DNA of 64,000 nucleotides from Leptobrachium leishanense (lineage: Eukaryota; Chordata; Amphibia; Anura; Megophryidae). Below the pieces are notes generated by a model. That model worked only from the letters and a program-made list of their open reading frames with translations. It searched no databases and was not told where the DNA came from. The translations under genes and the position numbers were made by a program. This document shows, piece by piece, positions 10,295-19,735 of this stretch. Position 1 is the first letter of the stretch, and every line of letters starts with the position of its first letter. The stretch is from assembly GCA_009667805.1 (NCBI GenBank), contig CM019069.1:47674201-47738200 (forward strand), read 5' to 3'.

Positions 10295-10588
10295 TCAGGT
10301 GCTCTCGACTGTGGCCTTTGTCAGCTTCAGCCTCAGTGGATTGGTCTCGTTGGTAACGACCTTACATGCTGGTTCAGGATTGGCTGCAGCTACCTTCAGT
10401 CTGGAGTGATGTATCCACGGGACCACCTCGGCAACCTTCACTGCTGTAGGGGTGGATAACAGGACAAGGTAAGGACCTCTCCATTTTGGGCCTAGTGGAT
10501 CATTTTTCCACTCCTTCACCCATACTGAGTCACCTGGACAATACTTATGCAGTGGAGGATATAAAAAGTGAGGCATATTATCTCCCAC
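10295..10588 (-). pseudogene. pol: Integrase C-terminal domain, cut from pol by one stop
   Basis: This is the SH3-like C-terminal part of integrase, recognised by the PGDSVWVKEW...GPKWRGPY...HHSRLK pattern that binds DNA in gammaretroviral integrases. It continues in the same frame as the 441-codon frame just upstream, with a single TAG separating the two. Its natural stop precedes the env start by about 35 bp, so pol and env are adjacent rather than deeply overlapping. Confidence 0.88.
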
Positions 10589-11533
10589 CTAGGTATTCAA
10601 TTTCTGCATTGATTTACCTAACAGTACAACCTGATCATTTAGTTTAGTTTCTCCCAATGCCCGAAGGTCCCCCCTTAGTCCACTAATCAGAGGGGTAGGC
10701 CGTCCAAACATAAGTTCGTACGGACTTAGCTTCAATTGGTGGGTTGGCCTGCACCTAATATGCAATAAGACTATCGGCAGCACATCCAACCAGCCTAGTA
10801 ACGTCTCTTGGCACAGTTTGGACATCAAAGTCTTTAGGGTGCGGTTCATTCTCTCAACTTTTCCCGAGCTCTGGGGCCTGTAGGCAGTATGTAGCTTCCA
10901 GGTGATGCCCAACAGACGGGCAAGCTGTCGTAAACAGTTCTGTATGAATGCAGGGCCATTGTCCGACCCTATCTCGAGAGGAAGTCCATAGCGTGGTATT
11001 ATTTCTTTCATCAGACTTTTCACCACTTCCGCTGTCTTCTCCGTTCTTGTTGGGAAAGCTTCTACCCATCCTGTCAGGGTACACACCATTACCAGTAGAT
11101 ATTTGTATCCTTTGCAGGGCGGCAATACTGTGAAGTCTATCTGTAACAATGCCATTGGGGATAGCCCGATTGGCTGCTTCCCTGGAGGTTGACATGGGCC
11201 TGTTCTTGGATTATTTTTGGCACATGTCACACACTGCTGGGCTATTGCTTTGCAGACTACTGACAGTCCTGGCACGTAGAAATGTGGCTCCAATTGCTGT
11301 TCCATCGTTTCTCTTCCTCCATGGGTACTTGCGTGGAGCGTTCTTACAATCTCAGGCACCAATGTTGCTGGTAGGACTATCTGTTCGTTCTTCAACTGGA
11401 ACCATCCGTCTTCTCCATATCCGTCTTGTTCTTCTGACAGCCATTTCTTCTCTTTCTCTGAATATACGGGTGTCCATTCACTCAGTTGCGCCGGTAGGAC
11501 TAGGAGTGCAGCCACCACTGGTTTTGCTTTGTA
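10589..11533 (-). pseudogene. pol: Integrase N-terminal and catalytic domains (pol)
   Basis: This is the second part of a 441-codon frame that runs from 11914 to 10589. Residue numbers refer to that frame. The zinc-binding HHCC module is H194, H198, C228 and C231. The catalytic D,D-35-E triad is D260, D318 and E354 in LLQIDFT, GSDNGPAF and SGKVERMNRTL. All metal ligands are present. The core domain is uninterrupted, but the upstream TAG at 12033-12035 and the TAG at the 10589 end make the enzyme non-functional as a fused protein. Residues 1 to about 127 of the same frame are not retroviral; see the OGFr entry. Confidence 0.93.
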
Positions 11534-12150
11534 TCGTGCCAATTCTCCATGGTTTCCCCAGACAAATTCTTCTTTTGGGAAATAGTATTGCCATGCAAAG
11601 AACAGCAGATCTTGTCTGTCCTGTGAATCTCTCACTGCTGGTATGAAAAAGTTCATCACACTTTTCTTCATTCTTGGCAGTTTGTTTTTGATAAGGATCT
11701 CTTTGAGAAAGAATCTCACCAACGGAGCTTGATATTCCTCTGCTCCCAATTCTCCAAAACTCAGCAGTATTCGTGTGATCCTCAGATTATTATGAGGGTT
11801 GGCTGTTAGGTTGTCAAAACGTGAGGCGAAATTTTCTGCTCGTTCAACTTCGGTTACTTTTGTATCTTCTTCACACTCCCCCATTAATTTTACTCCGAAG
11901 AATTTCAGCATCATTTTGTATGCTCTGCGTAGTCTTTGCTGAACTTCTGAGGTGTTAACTATAAGACATGTTTCTTGAGGGTTGAGAGGAGTGGAGTAGA
12001 AATTTCGGCCTTGGGACCGTGTTGGGAAAAGCTATTGTATATAATCATGATTGAGTTCTAATAGTTCATAGTCATTGTGCCATTTTGCAAAATAATTTCA
12101 ATAAATTCGCCTTTTGGTTCAAATTTTCTCCAGTTCATGTAAAACTCGTT
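11534..12150 (-). pseudogene. OGFr-like domain fused within retroviral pol
   Basis: About 205 codons between RNase H and integrase read as the conserved N-terminal region of opioid growth factor receptor (OGFr_N family). In the integrase frame, residues 41-50 (HNNLRITRIL), 54-57 (GELG), 62-70 (YQAPLVRFF), 104-109 (LFFAWQ) and 117-120 (FVWG) are signature positions. The spacing and order match the vertebrate receptor. Upstream, the family's YELLE, YIQ-LFP and RRAY blocks are readable at about 12083-11920, and an FY...F.P.G segment is in the RNase H frame at about 12150-12100. Two lesions are visible: a frame change between about 12103 and 12083, and a TAG (12033-12035) at a position that is Trp in the family. 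The domain is collinear and in frame with RNase H on one side and integrase on the other, which argues for a fused Pol product before decay. Cellular OGFr is a zeta-opioid growth factor receptor of the nuclear envelope; its role in a virus is unknown. Confidence 0.85.
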
Positions 12151-12543
12151 ATTTGGCATAGGAGGTTGAGCTTCTTGCTTGCAGAGCAGGACCTTGTCTT
12201 GATCAGTTGTTAGCAATGGTTTTGCAGCCGCTTTTGCAGCCTGGTCAGCGCGCCTGTTGCCTTTTGGGATTTCATCATGACCTTTTTGATGGCCACGACA
12301 GTGCATAATACTGACAGCACTTGGTTTCCATACCGCTTCTAGGAGGGCTGCGATTTCAGCTGCATACTTGATTTGTTGTCCTGAGGAAGTAAGCAAGCCT
12401 CTCTCTTTGTAGAGTGCACCATGTGCATGGACAGTCATAAAGGCATATTTGGAGTCAGTATAGATATTTACTCTTTTGCCTTCGGAGATTTCCAGAGCTC
12501 TAGTTAGGGCCGTTATTTCAGCCAGTTGTGCAGATGTACAAAG
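12058..12543 (-). pseudogene. pol: RNase H, C-terminal portion (pol)
   Basis: The frame is open from the CR1-like insertion near 12543 down to 12058. It includes the TDSKYAF motif near 12450 with a catalytic Asp, then MHCRGHQKG and [13 protein letters not shown], which are typical of the RNase H C-terminus. The RNase H part ends at about residue 90 of the 126-codon frame that starts at 12438. The following residues already belong to the OGFr-like domain. Confidence 0.9.
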
Positions 12544-12544
12544 A

Positions 12545-12638
12545 TAAATCCAGGTAAAGTATCCATGTAATTGGGCAGACTAGATGGGCCGAAAGGTTCT
12601 TATCTGCCGACATTTTTCTATGTTTCTATGTTTCTATG
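12545..12638 (+). mobile_element. Truncated CR1-like LINE tail inserted in RNase H
   Basis: The sequence GACTAGATGGGCCGAAAGGT, then TCTTATCTGCCGACATTT, followed by three 8-bp repeats TTTCTATG (12615-12638), is the common amphibian form of a CR1-like 3' end. The 8-bp tail repeats are characteristic of CR1. The insertion separates the two halves of RNase H. Its left boundary is approximate. Confidence 0.75.
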
Positions 12639-12851
12639 GCCTGGTAAAGAATTTGCTTCGATAATTTCTTCTGCTGAGACTACTGCATAGCCGGAGACTT
12701 TCTTCCTATCATCCATGTAGCTGCTACTATCAGTGAACAACTGTAGAGCGTATTTGTCTAGGGGTACGTCTTTCAAATCTGGTCTGCTACTGAACACTTC
12801 TTCCATGACTTGGAGGCATTCATAATTCGGATCCTCTTGGCAGTCAGGCAG
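12639..12851 (-). pseudogene. pol: RNase H, N-terminal portion (pol)
   Basis: The minus-strand frame contains LQLFTDSSSYMDD...VSGYAVVS, the first beta-strands of RNase H with the first catalytic Asp in TDSS; the related motif in gammaretroviruses is usually TDGS. It is bounded by a MITE on one side and a CR1-like tail on the other. Confidence 0.85.
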
Positions 12852-12854
12852 TAA

Positions 12855-13281
12855 GGCTGGGGTCAGACCAGCGTACTTTTAACGTGCGTTCTGGCGCACA
12901 TAATTACGGCCGCACTAGCAGCAGATGACGGGCAATGACGGCCAATATACGATGTACGGTCGCACGAAAGTCCGGCCGCGCAACGCAAGTGGAAAACGAA
13001 CGCATTTTTTCGAGAACGCCGAACCGCTAGTACTGACGTACAGAGTGCGCAGCTGCGGCATAGCGGCGTGTTTGCGTGATTAGGAGACGTCAGACACTGC
13101 TAATGTCCAGCCTACATAACGTCCAGACGCAAAAAGAGTTTTATTGACGATCTGAAAAAATCACGCACGAAAAATGCGCATCGTATGACCGTTTTCGCGC
13201 ACTCCGTGAAAAAATACGTCAATTCGTTCGGACGCACTTTTTTACGTTCGCGTGTAAAAATGCTTTCGTTTGACCCTAGCC
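12855..13281. mobile_element. PIF/Harbinger-type MITE (copy a) inside pol
   Basis: 427 bp with ends GGCTGGGGTCAGAC and GTTTGACCCTAGCC, flanked by a 3-bp TAA duplication (12852-12854, 13282-13284). TAA/TTA is the target of PIF/Harbinger transposases. There are three more copies in the window, at 26061, 40685 and 61311. No transposase is encoded. It splits the pol connection from RNase H. Confidence 0.88.
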
Positions 13282-13284
13282 TAA

Positions 13285-13677
13285 AGTAGCAGGGTTCAGG
13301 GTAGCGATGAGGTCCAAATGAACCAGTGGATTCTCGCACATCATGGCTTGGTACTTTGTCATCCGGCTGTTGCTGAACCAGTAGCTTCCTTTCACATCGA
13401 GCAGGGCCTTGACAGCATGTGGTACCTTGACATGAAGAACTTGTCCAAGGGTCAGCTTGTCTGCTTCTGCTATCAGCATTGCGGTGGCTGCCACATCTTT
13501 CAGGCATGGGGGTAGGCTGCAGGCCACAGGGTCAAGTTGCTTGGATAGATAGGCCACAGGCCTTAGCCATGAGCCAAAGTTCTGAATTAGCACTCCTGTA
13601 GCTGTTTGATTGTGTTCATGCACGTACAGCTGGAAGGGCTTGCTGTGATCTGGCAGTCCCAGTGCTGGAGCTTCCAT
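13285..13677 (-). pseudogene. pol: RT connection domain (pol)
   Basis: The frame contains PFQLYVHEHNQTATGVL, RPVAYLSKQLDPVA, PHAVKALL and a terminal LNPATL, the pattern of the gammaretroviral RT connection (tether) between polymerase and RNase H. It is out of frame with the upstream RT, with a frameshift near 13680-13722, and is cut by the MITE at 13281. Confidence 0.9.
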
Positions 13678-13722
13678 TAGTAGAGTCTTTAACTTCAGGG
13701 AAGCTGCTGTTTGTTCTTCTTC

Positions 13723-14502
13723 CTAGAGGAAGGGGTCATGTTCTCCCCCCTTAGTGGCTTGATGAAGGGGCTTGGCAATATCTGCAAAGTTGGGGATCCA
13801 CAGGCGGCAGAAGCCTGCAGCTTCCAAGAACTCACGGACTTGTCTCCTTGTCTTTGGTTGGGGTATTCGGCATACTGCCTCTTTTCTTTCTGCCCCCAAT
13901 GCACACTTGGTACCTGTTAATTGGAAACCTAAATACTTTACACTTTGTTTGCATAATTGTGCTTTCTTTCTTGACACTCTGTAACCTGCTTGGCACAACA
14001 GATGTAGCAGGGCTTTTGTGGCGGAAAGACAGTCTTTTTCTGTGGGGGGAAGCCAGTAATAAATCATCCACGTATTGTAGTAGAACAACTTTGGCTGAGC
14101 GTTGAAGGACAGGAGGTCCTGGCTGAGCGCGCATCCGAAAATCGTGGGCGAGTTTTTGAAATCTTGAGGGAGGCGTGTCCAGGTCATCTGATGGCGCGCT
14201 CCCCTGGTAGATTCCTCCCACTGAAATGCAAAAAGGGGCTGGCTTGCTGGAGCCAGGCGGATGCAAAAGAAAGCGTCTTTTAAATCAAGCACTGTGTAAT
14301 ATTTTGTATCTCCGGGAATTAACGCCAGCAAATTGTATGGATTAGGAACCACAGGGTGTAGGGTTACTGTGGCTTCGTTGACGGCTCGTAAATCTTGGAC
14401 TGGGCGGTACTCTTGTGTGCCCTCTTTCAGTACTGGCAACAGGGGCGTGTTCCACGGTGACACGCAGAATTTCAATATGCCGTGCTCTTTCAGTCTTTGC
14501 AA
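13723..14502 (-). pseudogene. pol: Reverse transcriptase fingers, palm and thumb (pol), frameshifted
   Basis: A 259-codon frame contains SPWNTPLLPVLK, YRPVQDLRAVNE, YTVLDLKDAFF (palm Asp), WTRLPQ-FKNSPT and VKYLGF, all in the gammaretroviral order. The catalytic YVDD-LL segment near 14080 is not in this frame. It appears in a neighbouring frame (codons around QYVDDLLLAS), and the flanking RT sequence returns to the main frame afterwards. That requires two small opposing indels around the active site. Another frameshift near 14500 separates the N-terminus. Confidence 0.93.
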
Positions 14503-14690
14503 ATGTGTCTGAATATTCTGTTTAGCTTTTGTGGGATATGGTATTGTCTTAGAGCCACAGACATTGCACCAGGCTTTAAATCAACGTACACCGGAGGGAT
14601 ATTTACAGCTAGTCCGGGCAGGTTCTCCTCTGCCCAGACTCCAGACTCAGCCCAGTCACAGAAATCCTTCCTCCTTTCCTTGTCCACGTG
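14490..14690 (-). pseudogene. pol: N-terminus of RT (pol)
   Basis: The 65-codon frame contains CDWAESGVWAEENLPGL, LKPGAMSVALRQYHIP and RHI, matching the start of gammaretroviral RT just after the protease junction. No protease DTG/LLDTGA motif is found upstream. Confidence 0.85.
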
Positions 14691-15181
14691 CAGAAGCTCT
14701 GTTTACAAACACTGATTATGATTATGCAACTCCACGTGGCTACTCTTTCCTTCTCTTACAGAACTACCATTTGGTTAACATCCGATCCCCCGGGTTCAGA
14801 CATGCGTTAGCCACTCTGGCTCCTTTGCTTGTCCGTGCTGTCGGTGGCGGGTTCGGTATGTCAACGAGACCGTGGCCGCGGGTCTCCTTATCCGACTATG
14901 GTCGGACATTTCCCTTTATACCGGTATCTCTGATACACATATAAACATAGACATTTTATTTATTGCCGCGCTGCTCGCTGTTTTCTCAGACTCGGTGGTG
15001 TCCCAGCTTCCCGGGCCGGGGGTCCGTTTGGGACGAGACGAGGTCCACTGAACAGGAAATCCTGCTTGGTGCCTGCAGATGTCAGTTCACCTTCAACGGA
15101 CACCCAACCGATGGGATCACTCGCACCTGCAGTCAACCGCTACAGTGTCCAGCAGTCATTGCCGTGCCGGCAAGGGCCCGT
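14691..15181 (-). other. Provirus leader with gag and protease missing
   Basis: About 490 bp between the PBS and RT. No gag matrix, capsid or zinc-knuckle (CCHC) coding and no aspartic protease motif is readable in any minus-strand frame. A complete gamma-type element would hold about 2 kb here. A deletion endpoint near 14690-14760 is inferred. Confidence 0.75.
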
Positions 15182-15199
15182 ATCCCGGACGAGCCCCCA
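15182..15199 (-). promoter_or_regulatory. Primer binding site, tRNA-Pro type
   Basis: On the minus strand TGGGGGCTCGTCCGGGAT is found 5 nt after the 5' LTR, an exact 18-base complement to the 3' end of tRNA-Pro as used by many gammaretroviruses. Confidence 0.95.
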
Positions 15200-15204
15200 A
15201 GAAA

Positions 15205-15879
15205 TGTTACCGGAATCTGCTAGGTTCACTCGGGAGGAAGCCAGACCGGACACGAGCAAGGATTGTCTGAACACGAGTCTCTTCAGGAAAGACAAACTTT
15301 ATTTGTGTCGTCACACAATGCTCACACAGGATTAAATCGCAAAGAGTGAGCCCCGAACTCACCCCGACAAGGGGTTTTGTACCCCGAATACATAATTAGG
15401 TACATCCCAATTAGCCCACCTCCCAGTGACACTATCCCACCCCACGTGGGTTAGTACCTCCCTTGGTCGATTACAAAGACATTCCATACATTGACCGTAA
15501 ATTGGCAAACTTCATGTTAATTTGACAGAAAGTGATTTGCTGCTATGCTCAATCCGGGCCTGTGCCCACCTCCCTAGAGCCTGCTTATTTGTTGAAGATA
15601 AGACCTGGTCTGTTTTCTACGTTTTTCTTTGTCTCGCTGCAGGCCTCTGTGACCTTGGTGTATCCATTTGTCATCCTGTCCCTCCGTGCCAAGAGCGGCC
15701 TGGATCTTCCTCAATTTTAATTGCTTCTCTGCTAATCTAACACATTCCTAAAATTCTATGTAAGCTTCATTCTAGTTTCAACTAAAATCTACCTAGTTAT
15801 ATTCAAGTGAACCAATATTCTGAACAAGATGGCCGCCTGGCTCATAGCGGCGACCATCTTTTGGCCTGGTTCTCTTTCA
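15205..15879 (-). repeat. 5' LTR of the provirus
   Basis: 675 bp, TG...CA ends, about 98% identical to the 3' LTR. On the minus strand the TATA position (15375-15381) reads TACAAAA where the 3' LTR has TATAAAA, and the CRE-like site is also altered. AATAAA is at 15298-15303. Transcription from this LTR is probably weakened. Confidence 0.95.
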
Positions 15880-15883
15880 ATAC
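15880..15883. repeat. Target site duplication of the provirus (right)
   Basis: ATAC matches 7804-7807. Confidence 0.85.
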
Positions 15884-16395
15884 AACTAAAAACAACCTAA
15901 AATATATCCATAAGTAGTGTATGTACAAAAACTTCAATTAGTTAAATCAATGCATTTAAATTTAATGAATATATTTTTCACATAAAATGAAATCATTGTA
16001 ATCTTTGAAATCTCCTAGTATTGTAATTTCGCCGGCGCTTGGTGGGTATTGCCCCATAATGTTGCATGTGAATTTATAAAATCCCCTAAAATCCACTTGT
16101 GCGTGACGTTGTGTCTTTTGCTCAGAGAAGCTTCTAATTCCTTTACACTTAATTAAGCTTCTCGGGCACATCCCCCCACCTCTTTAAAAGGTGGACCATT
16201 CCATGCCACATCTAGATATTTATGAATTATGGGGTGCTTATTTGTCCTGTGCTGTAATGCTAAAATACACATTTTTAGAAGTCTTATTCATTGATCTTTA
16301 CAAATATACTCATAAGCAGAAGATCTGACCCTTTTTATCTAACTTTATACACATTTACTGTATTTGACACAAAAGGCCATTTCTACCTGCACGGC
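15884..16395. other. Intergenic DNA, nothing recognised
   Basis: AT-rich; no repeat family or protein similarity seen. Confidence 0.4.
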
Positions 16396-17255
16396 AGGGG
16401 TCAAGTCGAGCAGGAACACATGGGAACGCAGTTCTTTCACTATTTTCTCAGAGTGAACGGAGTTCCTTTTTGACCCGCACACTGAAGAGCTTTTATTAGG
16501 TCCCAACCATGAGCGTTATCATGTGCCTACAGCTAAAACGGGGACGCTAAGGGCAAAACTTAGCGGTTGCAAATTTTCCCTTACCTTCCCGTTTTGCAAG
16601 TAGATTACGAGGAAGGTGCGGAATCCAGCAGCCTGCCTCCTTAACGGCCGCTGGCCTCCAGGACTCTCTTGGCAGTGCTAATGCGCCGTTGTGTGCATCC
16701 CCTCCTGGAGTCCATAGAGGCTTCTGATGCGGGGTCAGCTGACCTGCCGGATCTCGCCTCTCACGACGAGATCCTGCAGGTCCATGGAGTGATCGCGAAG
16801 GGAGACTGGTGACTTTTTTCTACAGTCTCACTCTGCTCCCGGCAGCCAGAAGCGGCAGATCAAGCCACCGTTCTCGCTGCGGGATGAAAGATGAGTATCT
16901 GATTATTTGGGGGGGGGGAGGTTTTCCCCACTGCTGCTAACTGATTCTGCAGAAGCGGAGTCCGTTAGCACCAGCATAGAGCTGTGGACAACCTTTCAGG
17001 TCACTGCAGCGGGGCGTAATTAGCGTTAGGACTATGTGATCCGAACACTAATTACTCTTTGCTTACATTTTGCCCTCCCCATGTTAAGTATAGGGAGAGC
17101 AAAGTACAGTAAGCTCGCACTGAAAATCACTAATACTGATGCGCTAGCGGATTTTTTAACCTGTTAGCGTTATGTTCAGAACGGAACCCAGTCGCTAACG
17201 CTCACTTATGTGAGCGGTAGCACTTACGTTAAGGAGTTGATAGGGCCCCATATGT
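16396..17255. mobile_element. Two adjacent short transposon relics
   Basis: 16398-16478 has inverted ends (GGGGTCAAGTCGAGCAGGAAC and GTTCCTTTTTGACCC) and resembles the GTCGAGCAGGAACG stretch at 2508 and the element at 20685-20978. From 16494 to 17250 the ends ATTAGGTCCCAACCATGAGC and GATAGGGCCCC, with repeated GCTAACG/TTAGCG motifs, suggest a second non-coding element. A poly-G run is at 16908-16918. Confidence 0.45.
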
Positions 17256-17267
17256 TTACTATTTAAG

Positions 17268-17575
17268 TGACTAGAAATAAATTATATTTATTACAGTTAT
17301 TAGGATTCTCAAAAACACCAGCCTGTATTTATGTTTAAGCAATGATATAAAATTTGCATGTGGAGGGATAAGTTCAGTGCGACATGCCAATGGTTAATTG
17401 AAGCACGGAGATATTGGAGAATTTCTGCACTTACTGTGTTAGGACTAGACCTCTGCCTCCTGGTGTTTTGGAACTACATTTCCCTTGATGCTCAGTCAGT
17501 CTTGTGAGTGGCTGAGCATCACAGGTGATTAATTTCTAAAACAGCTGTCAGGCAAAGGTTGCTGACCCCTGGTTT
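17268..17575. repeat. Dispersed 190-bp block plus hAT-type relic
   Basis: 17268-17455 matches 5645-5835. 17462-17573 is a relic of the hAT-Charlie-type family (AACTACATTTCCCTTGATGC ... GCAAAGGTTGCTGACCCCTG). The two parts have the same order in both places, although their spacing differs. Confidence 0.6.
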
Positions 17576-19540
17576 AGAGACTCATTGCTGGTAGTTTTAT
17601 TGCTTTACAGATCTGTTATACACAGGTACCTACTATATTTATTTGACCTCTACATGAAATGTTAAAATGTAAAAAAATGCCCCCCCCCCAATCTACAGGA
17701 TCAGGACTAGCTGACCTATGCAGGAATGCAAGCTTCTTTCAATAACTCGCCAGATATGTTAGTATATAAAAGGAATTCTATGAAATCTGATCTATGAGGG
17801 GTTAAAGGTAAACTACCACTTACATAAACTGTAACTAGCTTACTAGATTTGCATTACGAATAAAAACACATTGTAAAACACATGCTGAAGTTTTTATTCT
17901 TTGAAGTAATTTCATGTAAAAAGGTAAAATAAAGTTAGGTATTTTGTCTCCTGCTTCCAGTTTCTAGATTTTTTTCCGTAGTACAACATTTTCCAAAAGC
18001 TTTGCTTTGTGGCTCTTGTTTATTTAATCTACAATGTTTACGAGCTATGCGGTGGAGGAGTGAATGTTTCGATAAGGCTATTGTGATTCAGGCTACCTGA
18101 GATAAGACATGACAGCTAAATGAGATATGACAGGGAAGTTTGAGAGACTTCTAATCCACCTCCTGATGATGTCCTTTAAATACAGCCCACACAATACAAT
18201 AATGTGAGTCTGCTGCCTGACCCATAGACTCTACTATATGGCCAAAACCACAATGTGAGGACTAAGTGAGGTAAAGATACAGGGGGGGGGGTTTGCAGTG
18301 TACAACATAAGGATCACACAATGGATGCAACCAGTGACATACAGAGTAGAATATTTTTTTAACTAAACATACAAGAGAAAAACAAATCACATGCAAGATA
18401 TCAGCAACATAAATAAAACACAATAAGAACATTTCATTTATTGGTGGAGTAAAGTTATATTGATTTGCCTGTGTAGGCTATTTATGTAGCAAGGGATCAG
18501 CCCTGTTATATTTTAACACTATATTTATTTATTTTATTTATTTATAAAGGATTTTACCAGGAAGGATACATTGAGATTTCTCTTGTTTTCAAGTATGTGA
18601 TACTATTCTTCCTGCCAAATGGCATCATTTCATATTCCTTACCAATGTTTATCAGGTCCTAAAGGTTTAAGATTTACCATGAAAGTTAGTAAAAGGGAAT
18701 TCTACAATGTATTTATTCTTTAACTTAAACTGATGTTTCAGATCTAGAAAGTTGTGAAGGAGCCAATTAGAAACCCAGGGATACATATTTAATCGTTCTT
18801 GGACGTTGCAGCCATTGCATATGTTTATAGCTGAAGAGCTTATTTTTATTTTCTTACTGTAGTTTTATGACAAGCAAACATGGAAAAGGTATACAAGGTA
18901 CTTTCGTAATCCAATATCTAAGAAATGTTTATTTGGTACATACAGTGTTCCTTATGCAAGAATAGATCACCTTGAGCTGCCCGAGGGTCACCGAAACAGT
19001 CCTGAAGTCATGTCTGGAATTTCAGGCAATAAGAATGTCTGAGTCTAATCTATTGACTGTATTTATAAGAAAGAAAGGATTTTAATTATTGATATATTGA
19101 ATTGTCAGATTAATGGCCCATTCATTTTTAGTTCACATTTAAAAAGGGGCCTATTTTTCAAAATTGTTACAGAATGTCTGTAATGAGCAGAATCAGTATT
19201 CTTTCCAGAATAAAATGTTTTCAACGCCTTCATGGGTCACTTCAGTGTCTTGGATTCTCTAAATTTAAATGGTTAAGACTGATCAAATGTGAGGGACAGA
19301 AGTTCACGAAGTGTGGTGTAATTTGCGTTTGCTCTCAGCTTTTTTGATGGCTACGAATGGTAGCAGTTGAGTTTAAGTTTCCTGGTTTACATGTATTCTG
19401 GGGGTAGTTATTTTATATTGTAATAATTTTTTTTAAAAACTGTTGAATGATGATAGCATTGGCACAGCAATCTGAGGTCCAATCAGAGCTGTCATTGTTT
19501 ACCTGCGAGGAGAGACCAGAGAAGACTAAAGGGGTTATTA
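17576..19540. other. AT-rich intergenic DNA with one SINE fragment
   Basis: 18535-18600 is an antisense SINE tail (TTTTACCAGGAAGGATACAT). Poly-C runs occur at 17682-17690 and a poly-G run near 18282-18291. I see no gene. Confidence 0.45.
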
Positions 19541-19735
19541 TTATTATTAAGCGCCAACACATTCCGCAGCGCTCTACAAGTTGTAATGGGTAAAGACAGG
19601 ACAATTCTACAATACATACATGAGACAGTTCAGTATTTCTGCCAGCAGATACATGAGGATATGAGGACCCTATTCCCGTGGGAATTTACAATCTAGTAGA
19701 TGGTGAGGGGATTAGAAACAGGAGGGGGGGGGGGT
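19541..19735 (-). mobile_element. L2-type LINE 3' end
   Basis: It starts with (TTA)n, then GCGCCAACACATTCCGCAGC followed by GCTCTACAA and a conserved body ending in CCCTATTCCCGTGGG-TTTACAATCTAG. The tail is on the left, so the LINE is antisense. The link to L2 comes from longer copies (22197-22960 and 49858-50480) that carry LINE coding remnants. Confidence 0.65.

Larger units (their letters stand above)
7808..15879 (-). mobile_element. Endogenous retrovirus, gamma-type, 8.07 kb, minus strand
   Basis: This is a complete insertion with two LTRs, a 4-bp ATAC target duplication, a tRNA-Pro-type primer binding site, a polypurine tract, a damaged pol and an open env. Reading on the minus strand, the order is 5' LTR, PBS, about 0.5 kb of leader, RT, connection, RNase H, an OGFr-like domain, integrase, env and 3' LTR. 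Gag and protease are absent; the leader runs almost straight into the first residues of RT. By hand count the LTRs differ at about 13 substitutions and 2 single-base indels over about 675 bp, close to 2%. The insertion is therefore fairly young on an amphibian timescale. Two later insertions sit in pol: a Harbinger MITE and a CR1-like tail. Confidence 0.97.

Noticed and set aside
11149..11646. 165-codon plus-strand frame opposite integrase and the OGFr-like domain
   Set aside because: Antisense to a well-supported pol frame.
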